NCBI RefSeq assembly: GCF_013155335.1
Contig: NZ_JABJQZ010000005.1
Coordinates: forward strand, 62,001 to 126,000
Length of the DNA stretch: 64,000 bases
Direction of reading: 5' to 3'
Source: Nocardioides sp. zg-1230
Lineage (GTDB): Bacteria > Actinomycetota > Actinomycetes > Propionibacteriales > Nocardioidaceae
In this document: one piece after another, positions 1 through 7,638 of the stretch
Position numbering within the stretch: position 1 is the first letter of the stretch
Layout of the letters: the number at the start of each line of letters is the position of its first letter
Position numbers and translations under genes: made by a program
Notes under the pieces: generated by a model
Told to the model about the DNA's origin: nothing
Databases searched by the model: none
What the model saw: the letters and a program-made list of their open reading frames with translations, nothing else

Positions 1-768
1 GTGCTCGGAGGCGTACAGGCGGTAGAGCCAGTACGCCGCCACCGCGCACAGCAGGTGCCACGCCGCGTGGCCCTGCAGCAGCGAGTCGGGGTCGCACCAG
101 CCGGCGTTGCTCCCCAGCCAGATGGTGAAGGCAACCAGCATCGACACCAGCGCCACGACGCCGTGGCGGAGGACCCGGGTGGTCTCGCCGCGCCGCCACA
201 GCGCGGTCTCCAGCACGACGGCCGCCACCAGCAGCGCGCCGAACGCGAGGTTGCCGGAGTAGTGCACGACGGGGATCGGCTCGGGCCACAGCCCGACGAG
301 CTCGCACGCCGCGACGCAGACGACGTACGCCGTCACGAACGCCGCGGTGCCGCGACGGGTCCACCGGACCCAGGCCCACGCCGCCGCGAACCCGGCGACG
401 AGGTACATGCTGAGCAAGTCGAGGTGGCCGCCCCACGCGCTCTGGGTGGCGTGCATCGCGGCCGACCCGGGGCCGAGCAGCACCACGACGCACGCGTAGA
501 CGGTCGCCACGGTCGTGGGCAGGACGTGGCTGCCGTCGGGGGGCGGGGTGCGGCGCTGGGCGTGGCGGGCGACCAGCAGGCCGGCGACGACGAACCCGAG
601 GTTGGACAGTGTGTTGGCCGGTTGCGCGACCGGGCCGTCGTACGCCCTCTCGCAGAAGTTGGCGCCACGACCGACGTCCGGGCCGAGCCATCCCTGCACG
701 ACGGCCAGCGCCAGCAGGGCGATCGACCCGGCCGCGACCCCGGCGGTGGTGGGGACGGGGCGCGGCAC
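1..768 (-). CDS. Ceramidase-family integral membrane hydrolase, 3' end cut off by window
   Basis: Translating the minus strand from GTG at 768 gives an open frame of 256 codons that runs off the window edge. Several hydrophobic segments are visible. The protein resembles the alkaline ceramidase/CREST family (PF05875): an early Cys-Glu (NFCERAY, residues about 33-39), the block NTLSNLGFVVAGLL, an Ser/His/Asp region (GSAAMHAT, then GGHLDLLSMY), and a late HAAWHLL motif that would carry metal-binding His residues. Family members are seven-helix metal-dependent amidases; substrate here is unknown. The start lies 19 bases after the phoX stop, so the two genes are probably cotranscribed. The C-terminus is not visible. 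Confidence 0.72.
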   Translation of the reverse strand, partial: MPRPVPTTAGVAAGSIALLALAVVQGWLGPDVGRGANFCERAYDGPVAQPANTLSNLGFVVAGLLVARHAQRRTPPPDGSHVLPTTVATVYACVVVLLGPGSAAMHATQSAWGGHLDLLSMYLVAGFAAAWAWVRWTRRGTAAFVTAYVVCVAACELVGLWPEPIPVVHYSGNLAFGALLVAAVVLETALWRRGETTRVLRHGVVALVSMLVAFTIWLGSNAGWCDPDSLLQGHAAWHLLCAVAAYWLYRLYASEH

Positions 769-787
769 GGGTCGATCGTAGGACGCC

Positions 788-2821
788 TCAGGCGCGGGTG
801 ACCTGCACGACGGTGGGCCGCGGGCCGGCGAGCTGGCCGGCGGGCGCCGCGGCGCCGACCGGCACGTAGTCGGGGAAGCGGGACTGCGGTGCGGCCCACG
901 AGCCGTCCTCGCCCGGGTGCTGGACGGCGACGAACACGGTGTCCTCGCGGTCGCGGATGACCGGCCCGCAGGTCTCGGCGCCCGACGGGACGGCGAGGAA
1001 CTGCTGGACGTGGCCGCGCTCGGGACCGTCGACCGGCACCTTGAACAGGCCGTCGTTGACCTTGATGGCGCTGGGCTGGCCGTCGGTGGAGACCCACAGG
1101 TTGCCCTGGCTGTCGAAGGCGACGTTGTCCGGGCACGAGATCGGCGAGACCGGGCCGGTCCAGCCCCCGAAGTAGCGACCGGCTGAGGCCTCGTCGCCAC
1201 AGATGAGGAACAGGTTCCAGCCGAACGTGTCGGCCGTGTGGTCGCCGTCGGTGGGGATCATCTCCACGACGTGGCCGTCCTTGTTGGCTGGGCGCGGGTT
1301 GGGCTCGTCGACCTGCAGGGCGGTCCGGCTGGTGTTGTTGGTGCAGGCGACGTAGATGCGGCCGGTGTGCAGGCTGGGCTCGACATCCTCGGGGCGGTCC
1401 ATCTTGGTCGGCTGGACGGCGTCGGCGGCGAGGCGCGTGTAGACCAGGACCTCCTCGAGCGTGAACCCCGGGACCATCGACTGGCCGCCGCGCGTGAGCG
1501 GGATCCACTCGCCGGAGCCGTCGCTGACCCCGTCCTCGAGACCGTCGCCGGTGAAGCGCGCCACGGACAGGTCGCCCTCGCTCAGCAGCGTGAGGTTGTG
1601 GCGCCGCGCCTTGGGGCTGTTGCCGGGACGGATGGTGTCGCGGGAGACGAACCGGTAGACGTAGTCGAAGCGCTCGTCGTCGCCCATGTAGGCCACGACA
1701 TGGCCGTCGCGGTTGACGATGACGTTGGCGCCCTCGTGCTTGAAGCGGCCCATCGCCGTGTGCTTGACCGGCGTGGAGGTCGGGTCGCTCGGGTCGAGCT
1801 CGACGATCCAGCCGAACCGGTTGGGCTCGTTGCGGTAGTCGTCGGTGGTGGCGTCCCACCGCGGGTCGAGCGAGCGCCAGTTGCGGGAGTCCTGGGTGGC
1901 GGAGAGGCCGTAGCGCTTCTCCTTCGGGTCGGTCCCGGTGGCGCGGAAGTACTGGTTGAAGTTCTCCTCGCCGGACAGGACCGTGCCCCACGGTGTCGTA
2001 CCGCCGGCGCAGTTGTTCATCGTGCCGCGGACGGTGCGACCGGTCGGGTCGGCGGCGGTCTTGAGCAGGTCCGATCCGGCGGCGGGGCCGTCGACGGCGA
2101 ACGGGGTGTCGAGGGTGATGCGGCGGTTGAGGTGCGCGCCCGGGACGTACGTCCACAGGTCCCCGCGCCTGCGGCGCCGGAGCTCCACCACCGACATGCC
2201 GTGCGCGGCCCAGGCGGTGCGGATGATCGTCGCCGGGTCGGTCTCGGGCGGGAACATGATGCCCTCGTTGGTGTACTCGTGGTTGCACACGAGCAGCGCC
2301 GCGGTGCCGGCGCGGTTGGTCTCGATGATGTCGAGGTAATCGTTGTTGTAGCCGAACTGGGCGGCCTGCGCCTCGGGCGACTGGGCGCCGGGGTCGAACG
2401 CCGGGGCGCCGGGGAGGATCGGGTCGCCCCACCGCAGGATCGGGTCCCAGCGGTAGCCGACGGGCACGGTGACGTCGTCGACGGTGGTGGCGGCGGGCGC
2501 GATCGGGCTGAAGGGGAGGGTGCCGGGCTTGCCGTGGCCGCCCTTGCCGGGCTTCGGGCCGGGGGCCGGTGCGGCGGCGGCGCGAGCCATCGGGATGGCG
2601 GTGAGGGCCGCGACCGACACCCCGGTGCCGACCACGGAGCGGCGGCTAACGACCTTCGACGCCACGTCGCGGAAGTAGGACGTCTCGGTGGTGTTGGGGA
2701 CGTCCTGGAAGCAGGCGTCGCCACAGCGCAGGTGGCAGGTGACGGCGCTGCGGTTGCCGTGGGTCTGACCGACCATCGGCAGGAGTGTGCGGGTCGGACG
2801 CGGGGTCTGGTCGAGCGTCAT
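788..2821 (-). CDS. phoX: PhoX-family alkaline phosphatase (DUF839), Tat-exported
   Basis: The 677-residue product matches the PhoX/DUF839 family (PF05787) of calcium/iron-dependent extracytoplasmic phosphatases that release phosphate from organic esters. A twin-arginine motif (SRRSVVG) lies about 60 residues in, followed by a hydrophobic stretch and an Ala-rich cleavage region. The long pre-Tat leader with several Cys residues is usual for actinobacterial members. Recognisable PhoX blocks are GEENFNQYF (about residue 285), GRFKHEGAN (about 357), YMGDDERFDYVY (about 377) and NLWVSTDGQ. The ATG at 2821 has a GGAG-type site upstream; an ATG 15 codons in is possible. It is followed closely by the ceramidase-like gene. 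Confidence 0.9.
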   Translation of the reverse strand: MTLDQTPRPTRTLLPMVGQTHGNRSAVTCHLRCGDACFQDVPNTTETSYFRDVASKVVSRRSVVGTGVSVAALTAIPMARAAAAPAPGPKPGKGGHGKPGTLPFSPIAPAATTVDDVTVPVGYRWDPILRWGDPILPGAPAFDPGAQSPEAQAAQFGYNNDYLDIIETNRAGTAALLVCNHEYTNEGIMFPPETDPATIIRTAWAAHGMSVVELRRRRRGDLWTYVPGAHLNRRITLDTPFAVDGPAAGSDLLKTAADPTGRTVRGTMNNCAGGTTPWGTVLSGEENFNQYFRATGTDPKEKRYGLSATQDSRNWRSLDPRWDATTDDYRNEPNRFGWIVELDPSDPTSTPVKHTAMGRFKHEGANVIVNRDGHVVAYMGDDERFDYVYRFVSRDTIRPGNSPKARRHNLTLLSEGDLSVARFTGDGLEDGVSDGSGEWIPLTRGGQSMVPGFTLEEVLVYTRLAADAVQPTKMDRPEDVEPSLHTGRIYVACTNNTSRTALQVDEPNPRPANKDGHVVEMIPTDGDHTADTFGWNLFLICGDEASAGRYFGGWTGPVSPISCPDNVAFDSQGNLWVSTDGQPSAIKVNDGLFKVPVDGPERGHVQQFLAVPSGAETCGPVIRDREDTVFVAVQHPGEDGSWAAPQSRFPDYVPVGAAAPAGQLAGPRPTVVQVTRA

Positions 2822-2949
2822 GGGGGGAGTCTCCGGAGATCGGTGGTCGGGCGGACACGCCGACTCTCGTCATCCGGCTGGCCCCCCGAGGGACCGGCGG
2901 GTGGACGTCAGGTGAACGTCCGCCGGCCCCTCGGCGAAGCGGCTGAGGG

Positions 2950-4251
2950 TCAGCGTCCGTGCGATCGGGCGGTGCTCACGTCGAGCCACACCAGGCGGTG
3001 GTCGGTGACCGGGAAGGGGAACGTGCCGATGAGCCGGGCGAACAGCGGGTCGGCGGACGTGGGCCAGAAGACGGCACTGTCGCGGACCGTGAGGCGCTCG
3101 CTGGGCAGGACGTAGTCGACCCGGAGGTTGCCGGGCGCGCCGTCGGCGAAGTCGGCGGTGTCCTCCTCGGCGGGGCCCTGGTGGGTGAGGTTGATCCGCC
3201 CGTCGCGCTGGGTCGCCTCGACCGCTCCGGCCGAGGTCGGGTGCGGGTCCTGGATTCGCGGGTGGTCGAGCAGCTGCAGGATCGCGTCGTCGTAGGAGTC
3301 GCCGTCGAACGGGTCGGCGTTCTGGTCCCCGGCGATCACGAAGTCCTGCCCGCGACCGAGCCCGCCGGTGCCGCCCTGGTCGTCGTAGATGTAGGACGCC
3401 GTGCGCCCGCCGGTGACGTAGTCGGCCCAGAAGCGGATCTCGTCGTGGTTGCGACGTCCGTTGCGGTCCTCGGTGCCGTCGAAGCTGGGCGGCGTCGGGT
3501 GGGAGACGAGGAAGTGGACCGGCTTGCGCCCGGGCAGCTGGATCGGCACGTCCCAGTGCGACTTCGAGGACAGGCGGAAGATGTCGAGCTCCTCGGGGGA
3601 GTACCAGTCGTCCGGCGCGGCCGTGGCCGGGTCGTCGGGCAGCACGGCGCCCGGCATGTCCTTCCAGAGGAACTCCTGGAAGGTGCGGACGTCCTCGGTC
3701 GCGATCGGGTACTTCGAGTAGACGACCATGCCGTACTGGCCCGGGAAGAGGCCGAAGCCGAGGGAGTCGTCGCCGCCGGCCTGCGTGCCCGGCTCGCCGA
3801 CCACTCCGTTGTTGTTGAGGTCGAACCCGCTCGGGACGCCCGTGTTGGAGGGCGCCACGAAGTAGTAGGGGTAGTCGACGGGCGCCGCGCCGTTCTGGCC
3901 GACCGTCAGGTAGTTGTCGCGGAACAGCTCGGCCGCCTCGCCGTCGGGCGCGTAGTCGAACTCGTTGACGAGGATGACGTCCGCGTCGGCGCGCTGGATC
4001 GTCTCGGCGGCGCCGGCCGCCTGCGCGTTGCCGGGGGTCGACAGGTCCTCGACCAGCTGGCCCTCGGCCGCGCGGTTGAGCGAGGCGTTGAAGGTGGCGA
4101 AGCGGACCTCGGTCGGCCTGCTGGGCTTGCCGGAGGCCTTGGTGGCGTCCGGTCCCGCGGCTGCGGGGGAGGTCAGGGCGGGGGCGCCGAGTCCGGCGAC
4201 GGCGAGGGTCGCGACGGCGGCGAGGGCGAGGCGGGTGGGCCGAGAGCGCAT
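2950..4251 (-). CDS. Secreted endonuclease/exonuclease/phosphatase family protein
   Basis: The ATG at 4251 begins a clear Sec signal peptide (MRSRPTRLALAAVATLAVAG, then APALTSPAAA), so I prefer it over the longer upstream frame. The 433-residue protein carries EEP-superfamily landmarks: an Asn near the start of the domain (FATFNASL), a metal-binding Glu (LVNEFDY, about residue 89), HPTPPSF (about 247), GDQNADPFDGDS (about 302) and a terminal TDHRLVW (about 415) with the catalytic Asp-His. Members hydrolyse phosphodiester or phosphomonoester bonds, often as secreted nucleases or phospholipases. With the neighbouring phoX it suggests phosphate scavenging, but the substrate is not evident. Confidence 0.85.
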   Translation of the reverse strand: MRSRPTRLALAAVATLAVAGLGAPALTSPAAAGPDATKASGKPSRPTEVRFATFNASLNRAAEGQLVEDLSTPGNAQAAGAAETIQRADADVILVNEFDYAPDGEAAELFRDNYLTVGQNGAAPVDYPYYFVAPSNTGVPSGFDLNNNGVVGEPGTQAGGDDSLGFGLFPGQYGMVVYSKYPIATEDVRTFQEFLWKDMPGAVLPDDPATAAPDDWYSPEELDIFRLSSKSHWDVPIQLPGRKPVHFLVSHPTPPSFDGTEDRNGRRNHDEIRFWADYVTGGRTASYIYDDQGGTGGLGRGQDFVIAGDQNADPFDGDSYDDAILQLLDHPRIQDPHPTSAGAVEATQRDGRINLTHQGPAEEDTADFADGAPGNLRVDYVLPSERLTVRDSAVFWPTSADPLFARLIGTFPFPVTDHRLVWLDVSTARSHGR

Positions 4252-4358
4252 GGGTGCTGCCTTCCGGTTGGGGGATCGCCAACGTACGACGACGGGCGGG
4301 CGCGGTGGAAGGCCGGTGCGGGCGGGTTCGGCCGACGGTCGCCGGGCGTTCACCTGAG

Positions 4359-4991
4359 ATGCTGTCGCGCGTGATCCCCAGCCCCCGGCGTACGGCCATG
4401 CTCCTCCTCGGATGTGTCGTGCTGGGCCTCGGCGTCGCACTGCTGCTGGCGGCCGACCTGGGGTCGGACGGCTACTCGACGTTCGTCAACGGGCTGACCA
4501 TCACGACCGGGGTCGACTTCTGGGTCGTCAACCTCGTCGTGGGGGTCGTGCTGGTGGCACTCGCCGCGCTGCGGAAGGTCTACCCGGGCATCGGCACCGT
4601 GGTGCAGGTCGTCCTGGTCGGCGTCACGGTGTCCGCGGTGCTCGGCGTCCTCGAGACACCGGAGGCCCTGGGCTGGCAGGTCGCGCTCCTGGCGATGGCG
4701 TTCCCCGTGCTGGCGCTGGGGATCGCGCTCTACCTCGGCAGCCACACCGGCGCCGGTCCGGCCGAGGCCGCCGCGCTCGCGTGGGACCCGCCCGTGCCGT
4801 TCCGGTGGAGCTACAGCGTCGTCCAGGGCGGGGGAGCGCTCGGCGGCTGGCTGCTCGGCGCGACCGTGGGCGCGGGCACGCTCGCGGTGATCCTGCTCCT
4901 CGGTCCCGCGGTGGACCTGGCCGCCCGGGTCCTGTCGCTGGATCTCCACCAGGAGAGGGATCCCGAGGCGGGGCAGCGCGACCTAGCCTGA
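4359..4991 (+). CDS. YczE/YitT-like integral membrane protein
   Basis: The 210-residue product is mostly hydrophobic, with about five predicted membrane segments, starting with LLLGCVVLGLGVALLLAADLG and containing the family-like GSDGYSTFVNGL and FWVVNLVVG segments. This pattern fits the YczE/YyaS/YitT family of membrane proteins of unknown function (a YczE homologue affects surfactin production in Bacillus). There is no strong ribosome site before the ATG at 4359; GTG at 4371 is an alternative. The gene is divergent from the secreted EEP gene and 16 bases ahead of the GPP34 gene. No specific function can be assigned. Confidence 0.68.
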   Translation: MLSRVIPSPRRTAMLLLGCVVLGLGVALLLAADLGSDGYSTFVNGLTITTGVDFWVVNLVVGVVLVALAALRKVYPGIGTVVQVVLVGVTVSAVLGVLETPEALGWQVALLAMAFPVLALGIALYLGSHTGAGPAEAAALAWDPPVPFRWSYSVVQGGGALGGWLLGATVGAGTLAVILLLGPAVDLAARVLSLDLHQERDPEAGQRDLA

Positions 4992-5007
4992 ATGCATGCT
5001 TGGTCCC

Positions 5008-5670
5008 ATGCTCATCGCCGAAGAACTGTTCCTGCTCCTCCGCCGCGACGACGGCAGGCCGGAGAGCGTCATGGCCCAGCGCGGCTACGGCCTCGCGGCC
5101 GCGGTCATCACCGACCTGGTCGTCGCCGAGCGGATCACCCTGAGCGAGGACAAGGACCCGCGCCTGACGGTGCTCGTCCCGGGACCGGTCGGCCACCCCG
5201 CCCTCGACGCGGCGATGGTCCGCCTCGAGAAGAAGGACGGCAAGAAGCTGTCCTCGCTCGTGACCGACGGCAAGATCGCCGCGGAGCGCGAGCTGGCCGC
5301 CGGCCTGCGGGCGGCGGGTGTCATCGAGGTCGAGGAGAAGCGGGCGCTGGGGCTCGTGCCCGAGAAGTACCCGGTGCGTGACCCGGAACCCGAGCGACGC
5401 GTCCGCGAGCGGCTGCGGACGGTCCTGCTCGGCGGCACTCCGACGCCCGCCGACGCCAGCCTGCTCTCCATCCTCCAGGGCCTCGAGATCGCACCGAAGG
5501 TGCTCGAGGAGGAGAGGGGCACCCTGGGGAAGAAGGAGCTGAAGCAGCGCATCGAGGTCGTCTCGACCGACGTCGTCGCCGGCGAGGCCGTCGCCAAGGC
5601 GGTCGCGGCCATGAACGCCGCGCTGATCACGGCCGTGTTCGTCCCGGTCGTGGCGTCGGGCAGCAGCTGA
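5008..5670 (+). CDS. GPP34 (GOLPH3/Vps74-like) family phosphoprotein
   Basis: The product is 220 residues if started at ATG 5008; an in-frame ATG at 4996 would add four. The start MLIAEELFLLL matches the characteristic opening of GPP34 proteins, which decided the choice. Further family-like features are the GYGLAAAVITDLVVAERI helix, a charged LEKKDGKKLSSLV segment and a long acidic helical C-terminal half. Eukaryotic GOLPH3 binds phosphatidylinositol-4-phosphate and Golgi glycosyltransferases. The role of the many actinobacterial homologues is unknown. It follows the YczE-like gene by 16 bases and ends before a strong hairpin shared with the convergent hsp20 gene. Confidence 0.88.
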   Translation: MLIAEELFLLLRRDDGRPESVMAQRGYGLAAAVITDLVVAERITLSEDKDPRLTVLVPGPVGHPALDAAMVRLEKKDGKKLSSLVTDGKIAAERELAAGLRAAGVIEVEEKRALGLVPEKYPVRDPEPERRVRERLRTVLLGGTPTPADASLLSILQGLEIAPKVLEEERGTLGKKELKQRIEVVSTDVVAGEAVAKAVAAMNAALITAVFVPVVASGSS

Positions 5671-5677
5671 ACCCTGA

Positions 5678-5727
5678 GGTCGGCGCGGCCGCAGCACACT
5701 GCGCAAGGGCTGCGGCCCGCGCGGACC
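5678..5727. terminator. Bidirectional hairpin between convergent GPP34 and hsp20 genes
   Basis: A long imperfect inverted repeat pairs GGTCGGCGCGGCCGCAG with CTGCGGCCCGCGCGGACC across a 15-base loop. It starts 8 bases after the GPP34 stop and ends 10 bases before the hsp20 stop. It has no T-tract, as is common in high-GC actinobacteria. A shared terminator or transcript-stabilising stem is the natural reading. Confidence 0.65.
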
Positions 5728-5737
5728 GGGGAGGGTG

Positions 5738-6166
5738 TCAGGCGGTGATCTCGGCGTGCTCGGAGCGGCCCGACTGCGAGATCTCGATCTTGCGGGGCTT
5801 GGCCTTCTCCGCGACCGGGACGACCAGCCGCAGCACCCCGTCGGCGTACGCCGCCTCGATGCGGTCGAGGTCGAGGTTGTCGCCGAGCACGAGCTGGCGG
5901 CTGAAGGCGCCGCGGGGACGCTCGGCGGCGAGCGGCTCCCAGTCGCCGTTGCGGGCCACGCGCTCGGCGCGCACGGTGAGGACGTTGCGCTCGACGTCGA
6001 GGTCGATGCTGTCGGTGTTGACGCCGGGCAGGTCGAACTCGATGACGAAGCGGTCGCCCTCGCGCCACGCGTCCATCGGCATGACCGCGGGACGGTTGGT
6101 CGTGCCCATGAGCTGCTGGGCGATCCGGTCGAGGTCACGGAACGGGTCGGTGGTTCGAAGCAACAT
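5738..6166 (-). CDS. hsp20: Hsp20/alpha-crystallin small heat shock protein
   Basis: The 142-residue protein is a complete small heat shock protein. It has an N-terminal arm ([19 protein letters not shown]), an alpha-crystallin domain of about 90 residues with [22 protein letters not shown] and the block [31 protein letters not shown] split across it, and a short C-terminal extension containing an I-x-I-like anchor (IEIS). Such proteins are ATP-independent holdases that bind unfolding proteins. A strong AGGAGG site precedes the ATG. The gene is divergent from a MerR/HspR-like gene, with overlapping promoters between them, implying heat-shock control by that regulator. Confidence 0.95.
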   Translation of the reverse strand: MLLRTTDPFRDLDRIAQQLMGTTNRPAVMPMDAWREGDRFVIEFDLPGVNTDSIDLDVERNVLTVRAERVARNGDWEPLAAERPRGAFSRQLVLGDNLDLDRIEAAYADGVLRLVVPVAEKAKPRKIEISQSGRSEHAEITA

Positions 6167-6189
6167 CGTCTCCTCCTGGATCTGCCGGG

Positions 6190-6215
6190 GTGGACCTCCG
6201 AGGGACGAGGTCCAC
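6190..6215 (-). promoter_or_regulatory. Perfect 9-bp stem-loop in the hsp20 5' leader
   Basis: GTGGACCTC and GAGGTCCAC are perfect inverted repeats around an 8-base loop. On the hsp20 strand they sit about 13-20 bases upstream of the AGGAGG site. The stem contains CCTC, which could alternatively pair with the ribosome site. It could be an operator, an mRNA-stabilising stem or part of an RNA thermometer; only the repeat itself is observed. Confidence 0.45.
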
Positions 6216-6240
6216 GACCTGTATTGCTGGTTACAGGTTT

Positions 6241-6269
6241 CTTATACTCAATCAATGAGGCAGGATCAA
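6241..6269 (-). promoter_or_regulatory. hsp20 promoter with overlapping divergent -10 elements and an internal inverted repeat
   Basis: On the minus strand TTGATC (6264-6269) and TATAAG (6241-6246) are separated by exactly 17 bases, a good vegetative promoter for hsp20. The spacer holds the inverted repeat CTCAATCAATGAG (6247-6259 on the plus strand), placed where MerR-type regulators usually bind. On the plus strand TATACT (6243-6248) is a near-consensus -10 for the hspR-like gene and overlaps the minus-strand -10. An ACTCAA half-site resembles the HspR HAIR element. Confidence 0.55.
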
Positions 6270-6311
6270 GTGGTCCGGCTGGGAAATTCGTGAGGACGGA
6301 GGAGGTGCGAG

Positions 6312-6614
6312 ATGGCGGCCAGTGATGACGGCGTGTACGCGATCTCCGTGGCCGCCTCGATGGTGTCCATGGAGATCCAGAACCTCCGGGTCTACGAGCG
6401 TCGCGGGCTGCTGACGCCCGACCGGACCGCGGGCGGCACCCGGCTCTACAGCGACGACGACGTCGAGCGGCTCGAGCGCATCCGTGACCTGCTGGCCGAC
6501 GGGCTCAACCTCGTCGGCATCGCCCGCGTGCTCGCGCTCGAGGACGAGGTGGACCGGCTGCGCGCGCGGCTCGGCGAGGACGCCGCGGACGAGTCGGCGG
6601 GGGAGTCAGCCTGA
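6312..6614 (+). CDS. MerR-family regulator, HspR-like
   Basis: The 100-residue protein is a compact MerR-type winged HTH: YAISVAASMVSMEIQNLRVYERRGLL, then TPDRTAGGTRLYSDDDVERLERI, followed by DLLADGLNLVGIARVLALEDEVDRL. This order and the short length match HspR, the repressor of dnaK, clpB and hsp20 genes in actinobacteria. A strong GGAGGAGG site precedes the ATG. It is divergent from hsp20 with interlocked promoters, supporting control of hsp20 and possibly itself. Its 3' end overlaps the convergent exonuclease gene by 9 bases. It is not in the usual dnaK operon, so it may be a second, dedicated regulator. Confidence 0.85.
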   Translation: MAASDDGVYAISVAASMVSMEIQNLRVYERRGLLTPDRTAGGTRLYSDDDVERLERIRDLLADGLNLVGIARVLALEDEVDRLRARLGEDAADESAGESA

Positions 6615-7589
6615 CGCGGGCCGGCTGGTCAGCACCCGCACGGCGAAGTCGGTGGTGAAGTCGTTGTCGAGGAAGCCGACCACCTTGGTGACCCGGTCGA
6701 GGTCGAGCGGCAGCAGGCCGCGGGAGCCCGGGACGTCGGGGGTCAGGCCCAGGTCGAGGTCGTCGCGCCCCGACATCATCTGCACGTTGAACTCGTAGCG
6801 CTCGCGCGCCCCCGGGGCGGAGAGGCGTCGTACGACGGTGGCGCCGACGCGACGGCCGCCGGTCTCGGCCGACCAGTCGTCGAGGGCGGCGTGCAGGTTG
6901 CGGCCCTCCTCGTGGTCGATGTCCGACCAGGCGGCGTCCATCGAGCCGGCGACGTCGAGCAGGATCGCGGCCGACTTCTCGCCGATGCCCTGCACGCCGG
7001 GCAGGTTGTCGCTGCTGTCGCCGCGCAGGGCCGCGAAGGCGAGGTAGTTCGCCGGTCGCACGCCGTACATGTCGAACAGGCGAGCCGGGTTGAGCATCGG
7101 TGAGCCGTGGATGCCGCCGTCGATGAGGCGCAGCACCCGCGTGTGGTGGCTGATGTGGGCGAAGGCGTCGCGGTCGGAGGTGATGATCACGCAGTCCCAG
7201 CCGTTGGCCGTCGCCCAGGTCGCTCCCGAGGCGTTGACGTCGTCGGCCTCGAGGCCCGCCGGGGTGACGGTGGCCAGCCCGAGCGCGTCGAGGAGGGCGC
7301 CGGCGCGGTCGAGCTGGTCGACGAGCTCGGGATCCTTCTGGGCCCGCCCGGCCTTGTAGTCGGGATAGAGGTCGCGCCGCATCGACCCGGACCGGTCGTC
7401 GAGGCCGAACACGACCGCGTCGGGGGCGAAGGAGTCGATCGACTCCAGGATCTGGCGCAGCATCCCGTGCAGCGCCCAGATCGGACGGCCCTGCCGGTCG
7501 CGGAGCCCGGTGTGCGACCGCGCGTGGTGGTTGCGGTGCAGCAGCGACGGCGCGTCGACGACGAGCAGCAGCCGGCGGGTGCGGGTCAC
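6606..7589 (-). CDS. 5'-3' exonuclease (Pol I N-terminal nuclease / FEN-like)
   Basis: The 327-residue protein is a stand-alone 5'-nuclease domain like the N-terminus of DNA polymerase I. Visible landmarks are LLVVDAPSLLHRNHHA near the start, VVFGLDDRSGSMRRDLYPDYKAGR, the acidic metal site LEADDVNASGA, TSDRDAFAHI, and the helix-hairpin-helix region RGDSSDNLPGVQGIGEKSAAILL. It would remove RNA primers or 5' flaps in replication and repair. There is no polymerase domain. The ATG at 7589 opens directly on the conserved domain. Confidence 0.92.
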   Translation of the reverse strand: MTRTRRLLLVVDAPSLLHRNHHARSHTGLRDRQGRPIWALHGMLRQILESIDSFAPDAVVFGLDDRSGSMRRDLYPDYKAGRAQKDPELVDQLDRAGALLDALGLATVTPAGLEADDVNASGATWATANGWDCVIITSDRDAFAHISHHTRVLRLIDGGIHGSPMLNPARLFDMYGVRPANYLAFAALRGDSSDNLPGVQGIGEKSAAILLDVAGSMDAAWSDIDHEEGRNLHAALDDWSAETGGRRVGATVVRRLSAPGARERYEFNVQMMSGRDDLDLGLTPDVPGSRGLLPLDLDRVTKVVGFLDNDFTTDFAVRVLTSRPASG

Positions 7590-7638
7590 CCGGTCATGCT
7601 CGCACGACGCCCACGGCGAGCATGCAGCCGCCGGCGGG

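Noticed and set aside
333..2432. Long open frame of 699 codons on the minus strand overlapping phoX
   Set aside because: It is Arg/Pro-rich low-complexity sequence in the alternative frame of phoX, without any domain; a GC-rich shadow.
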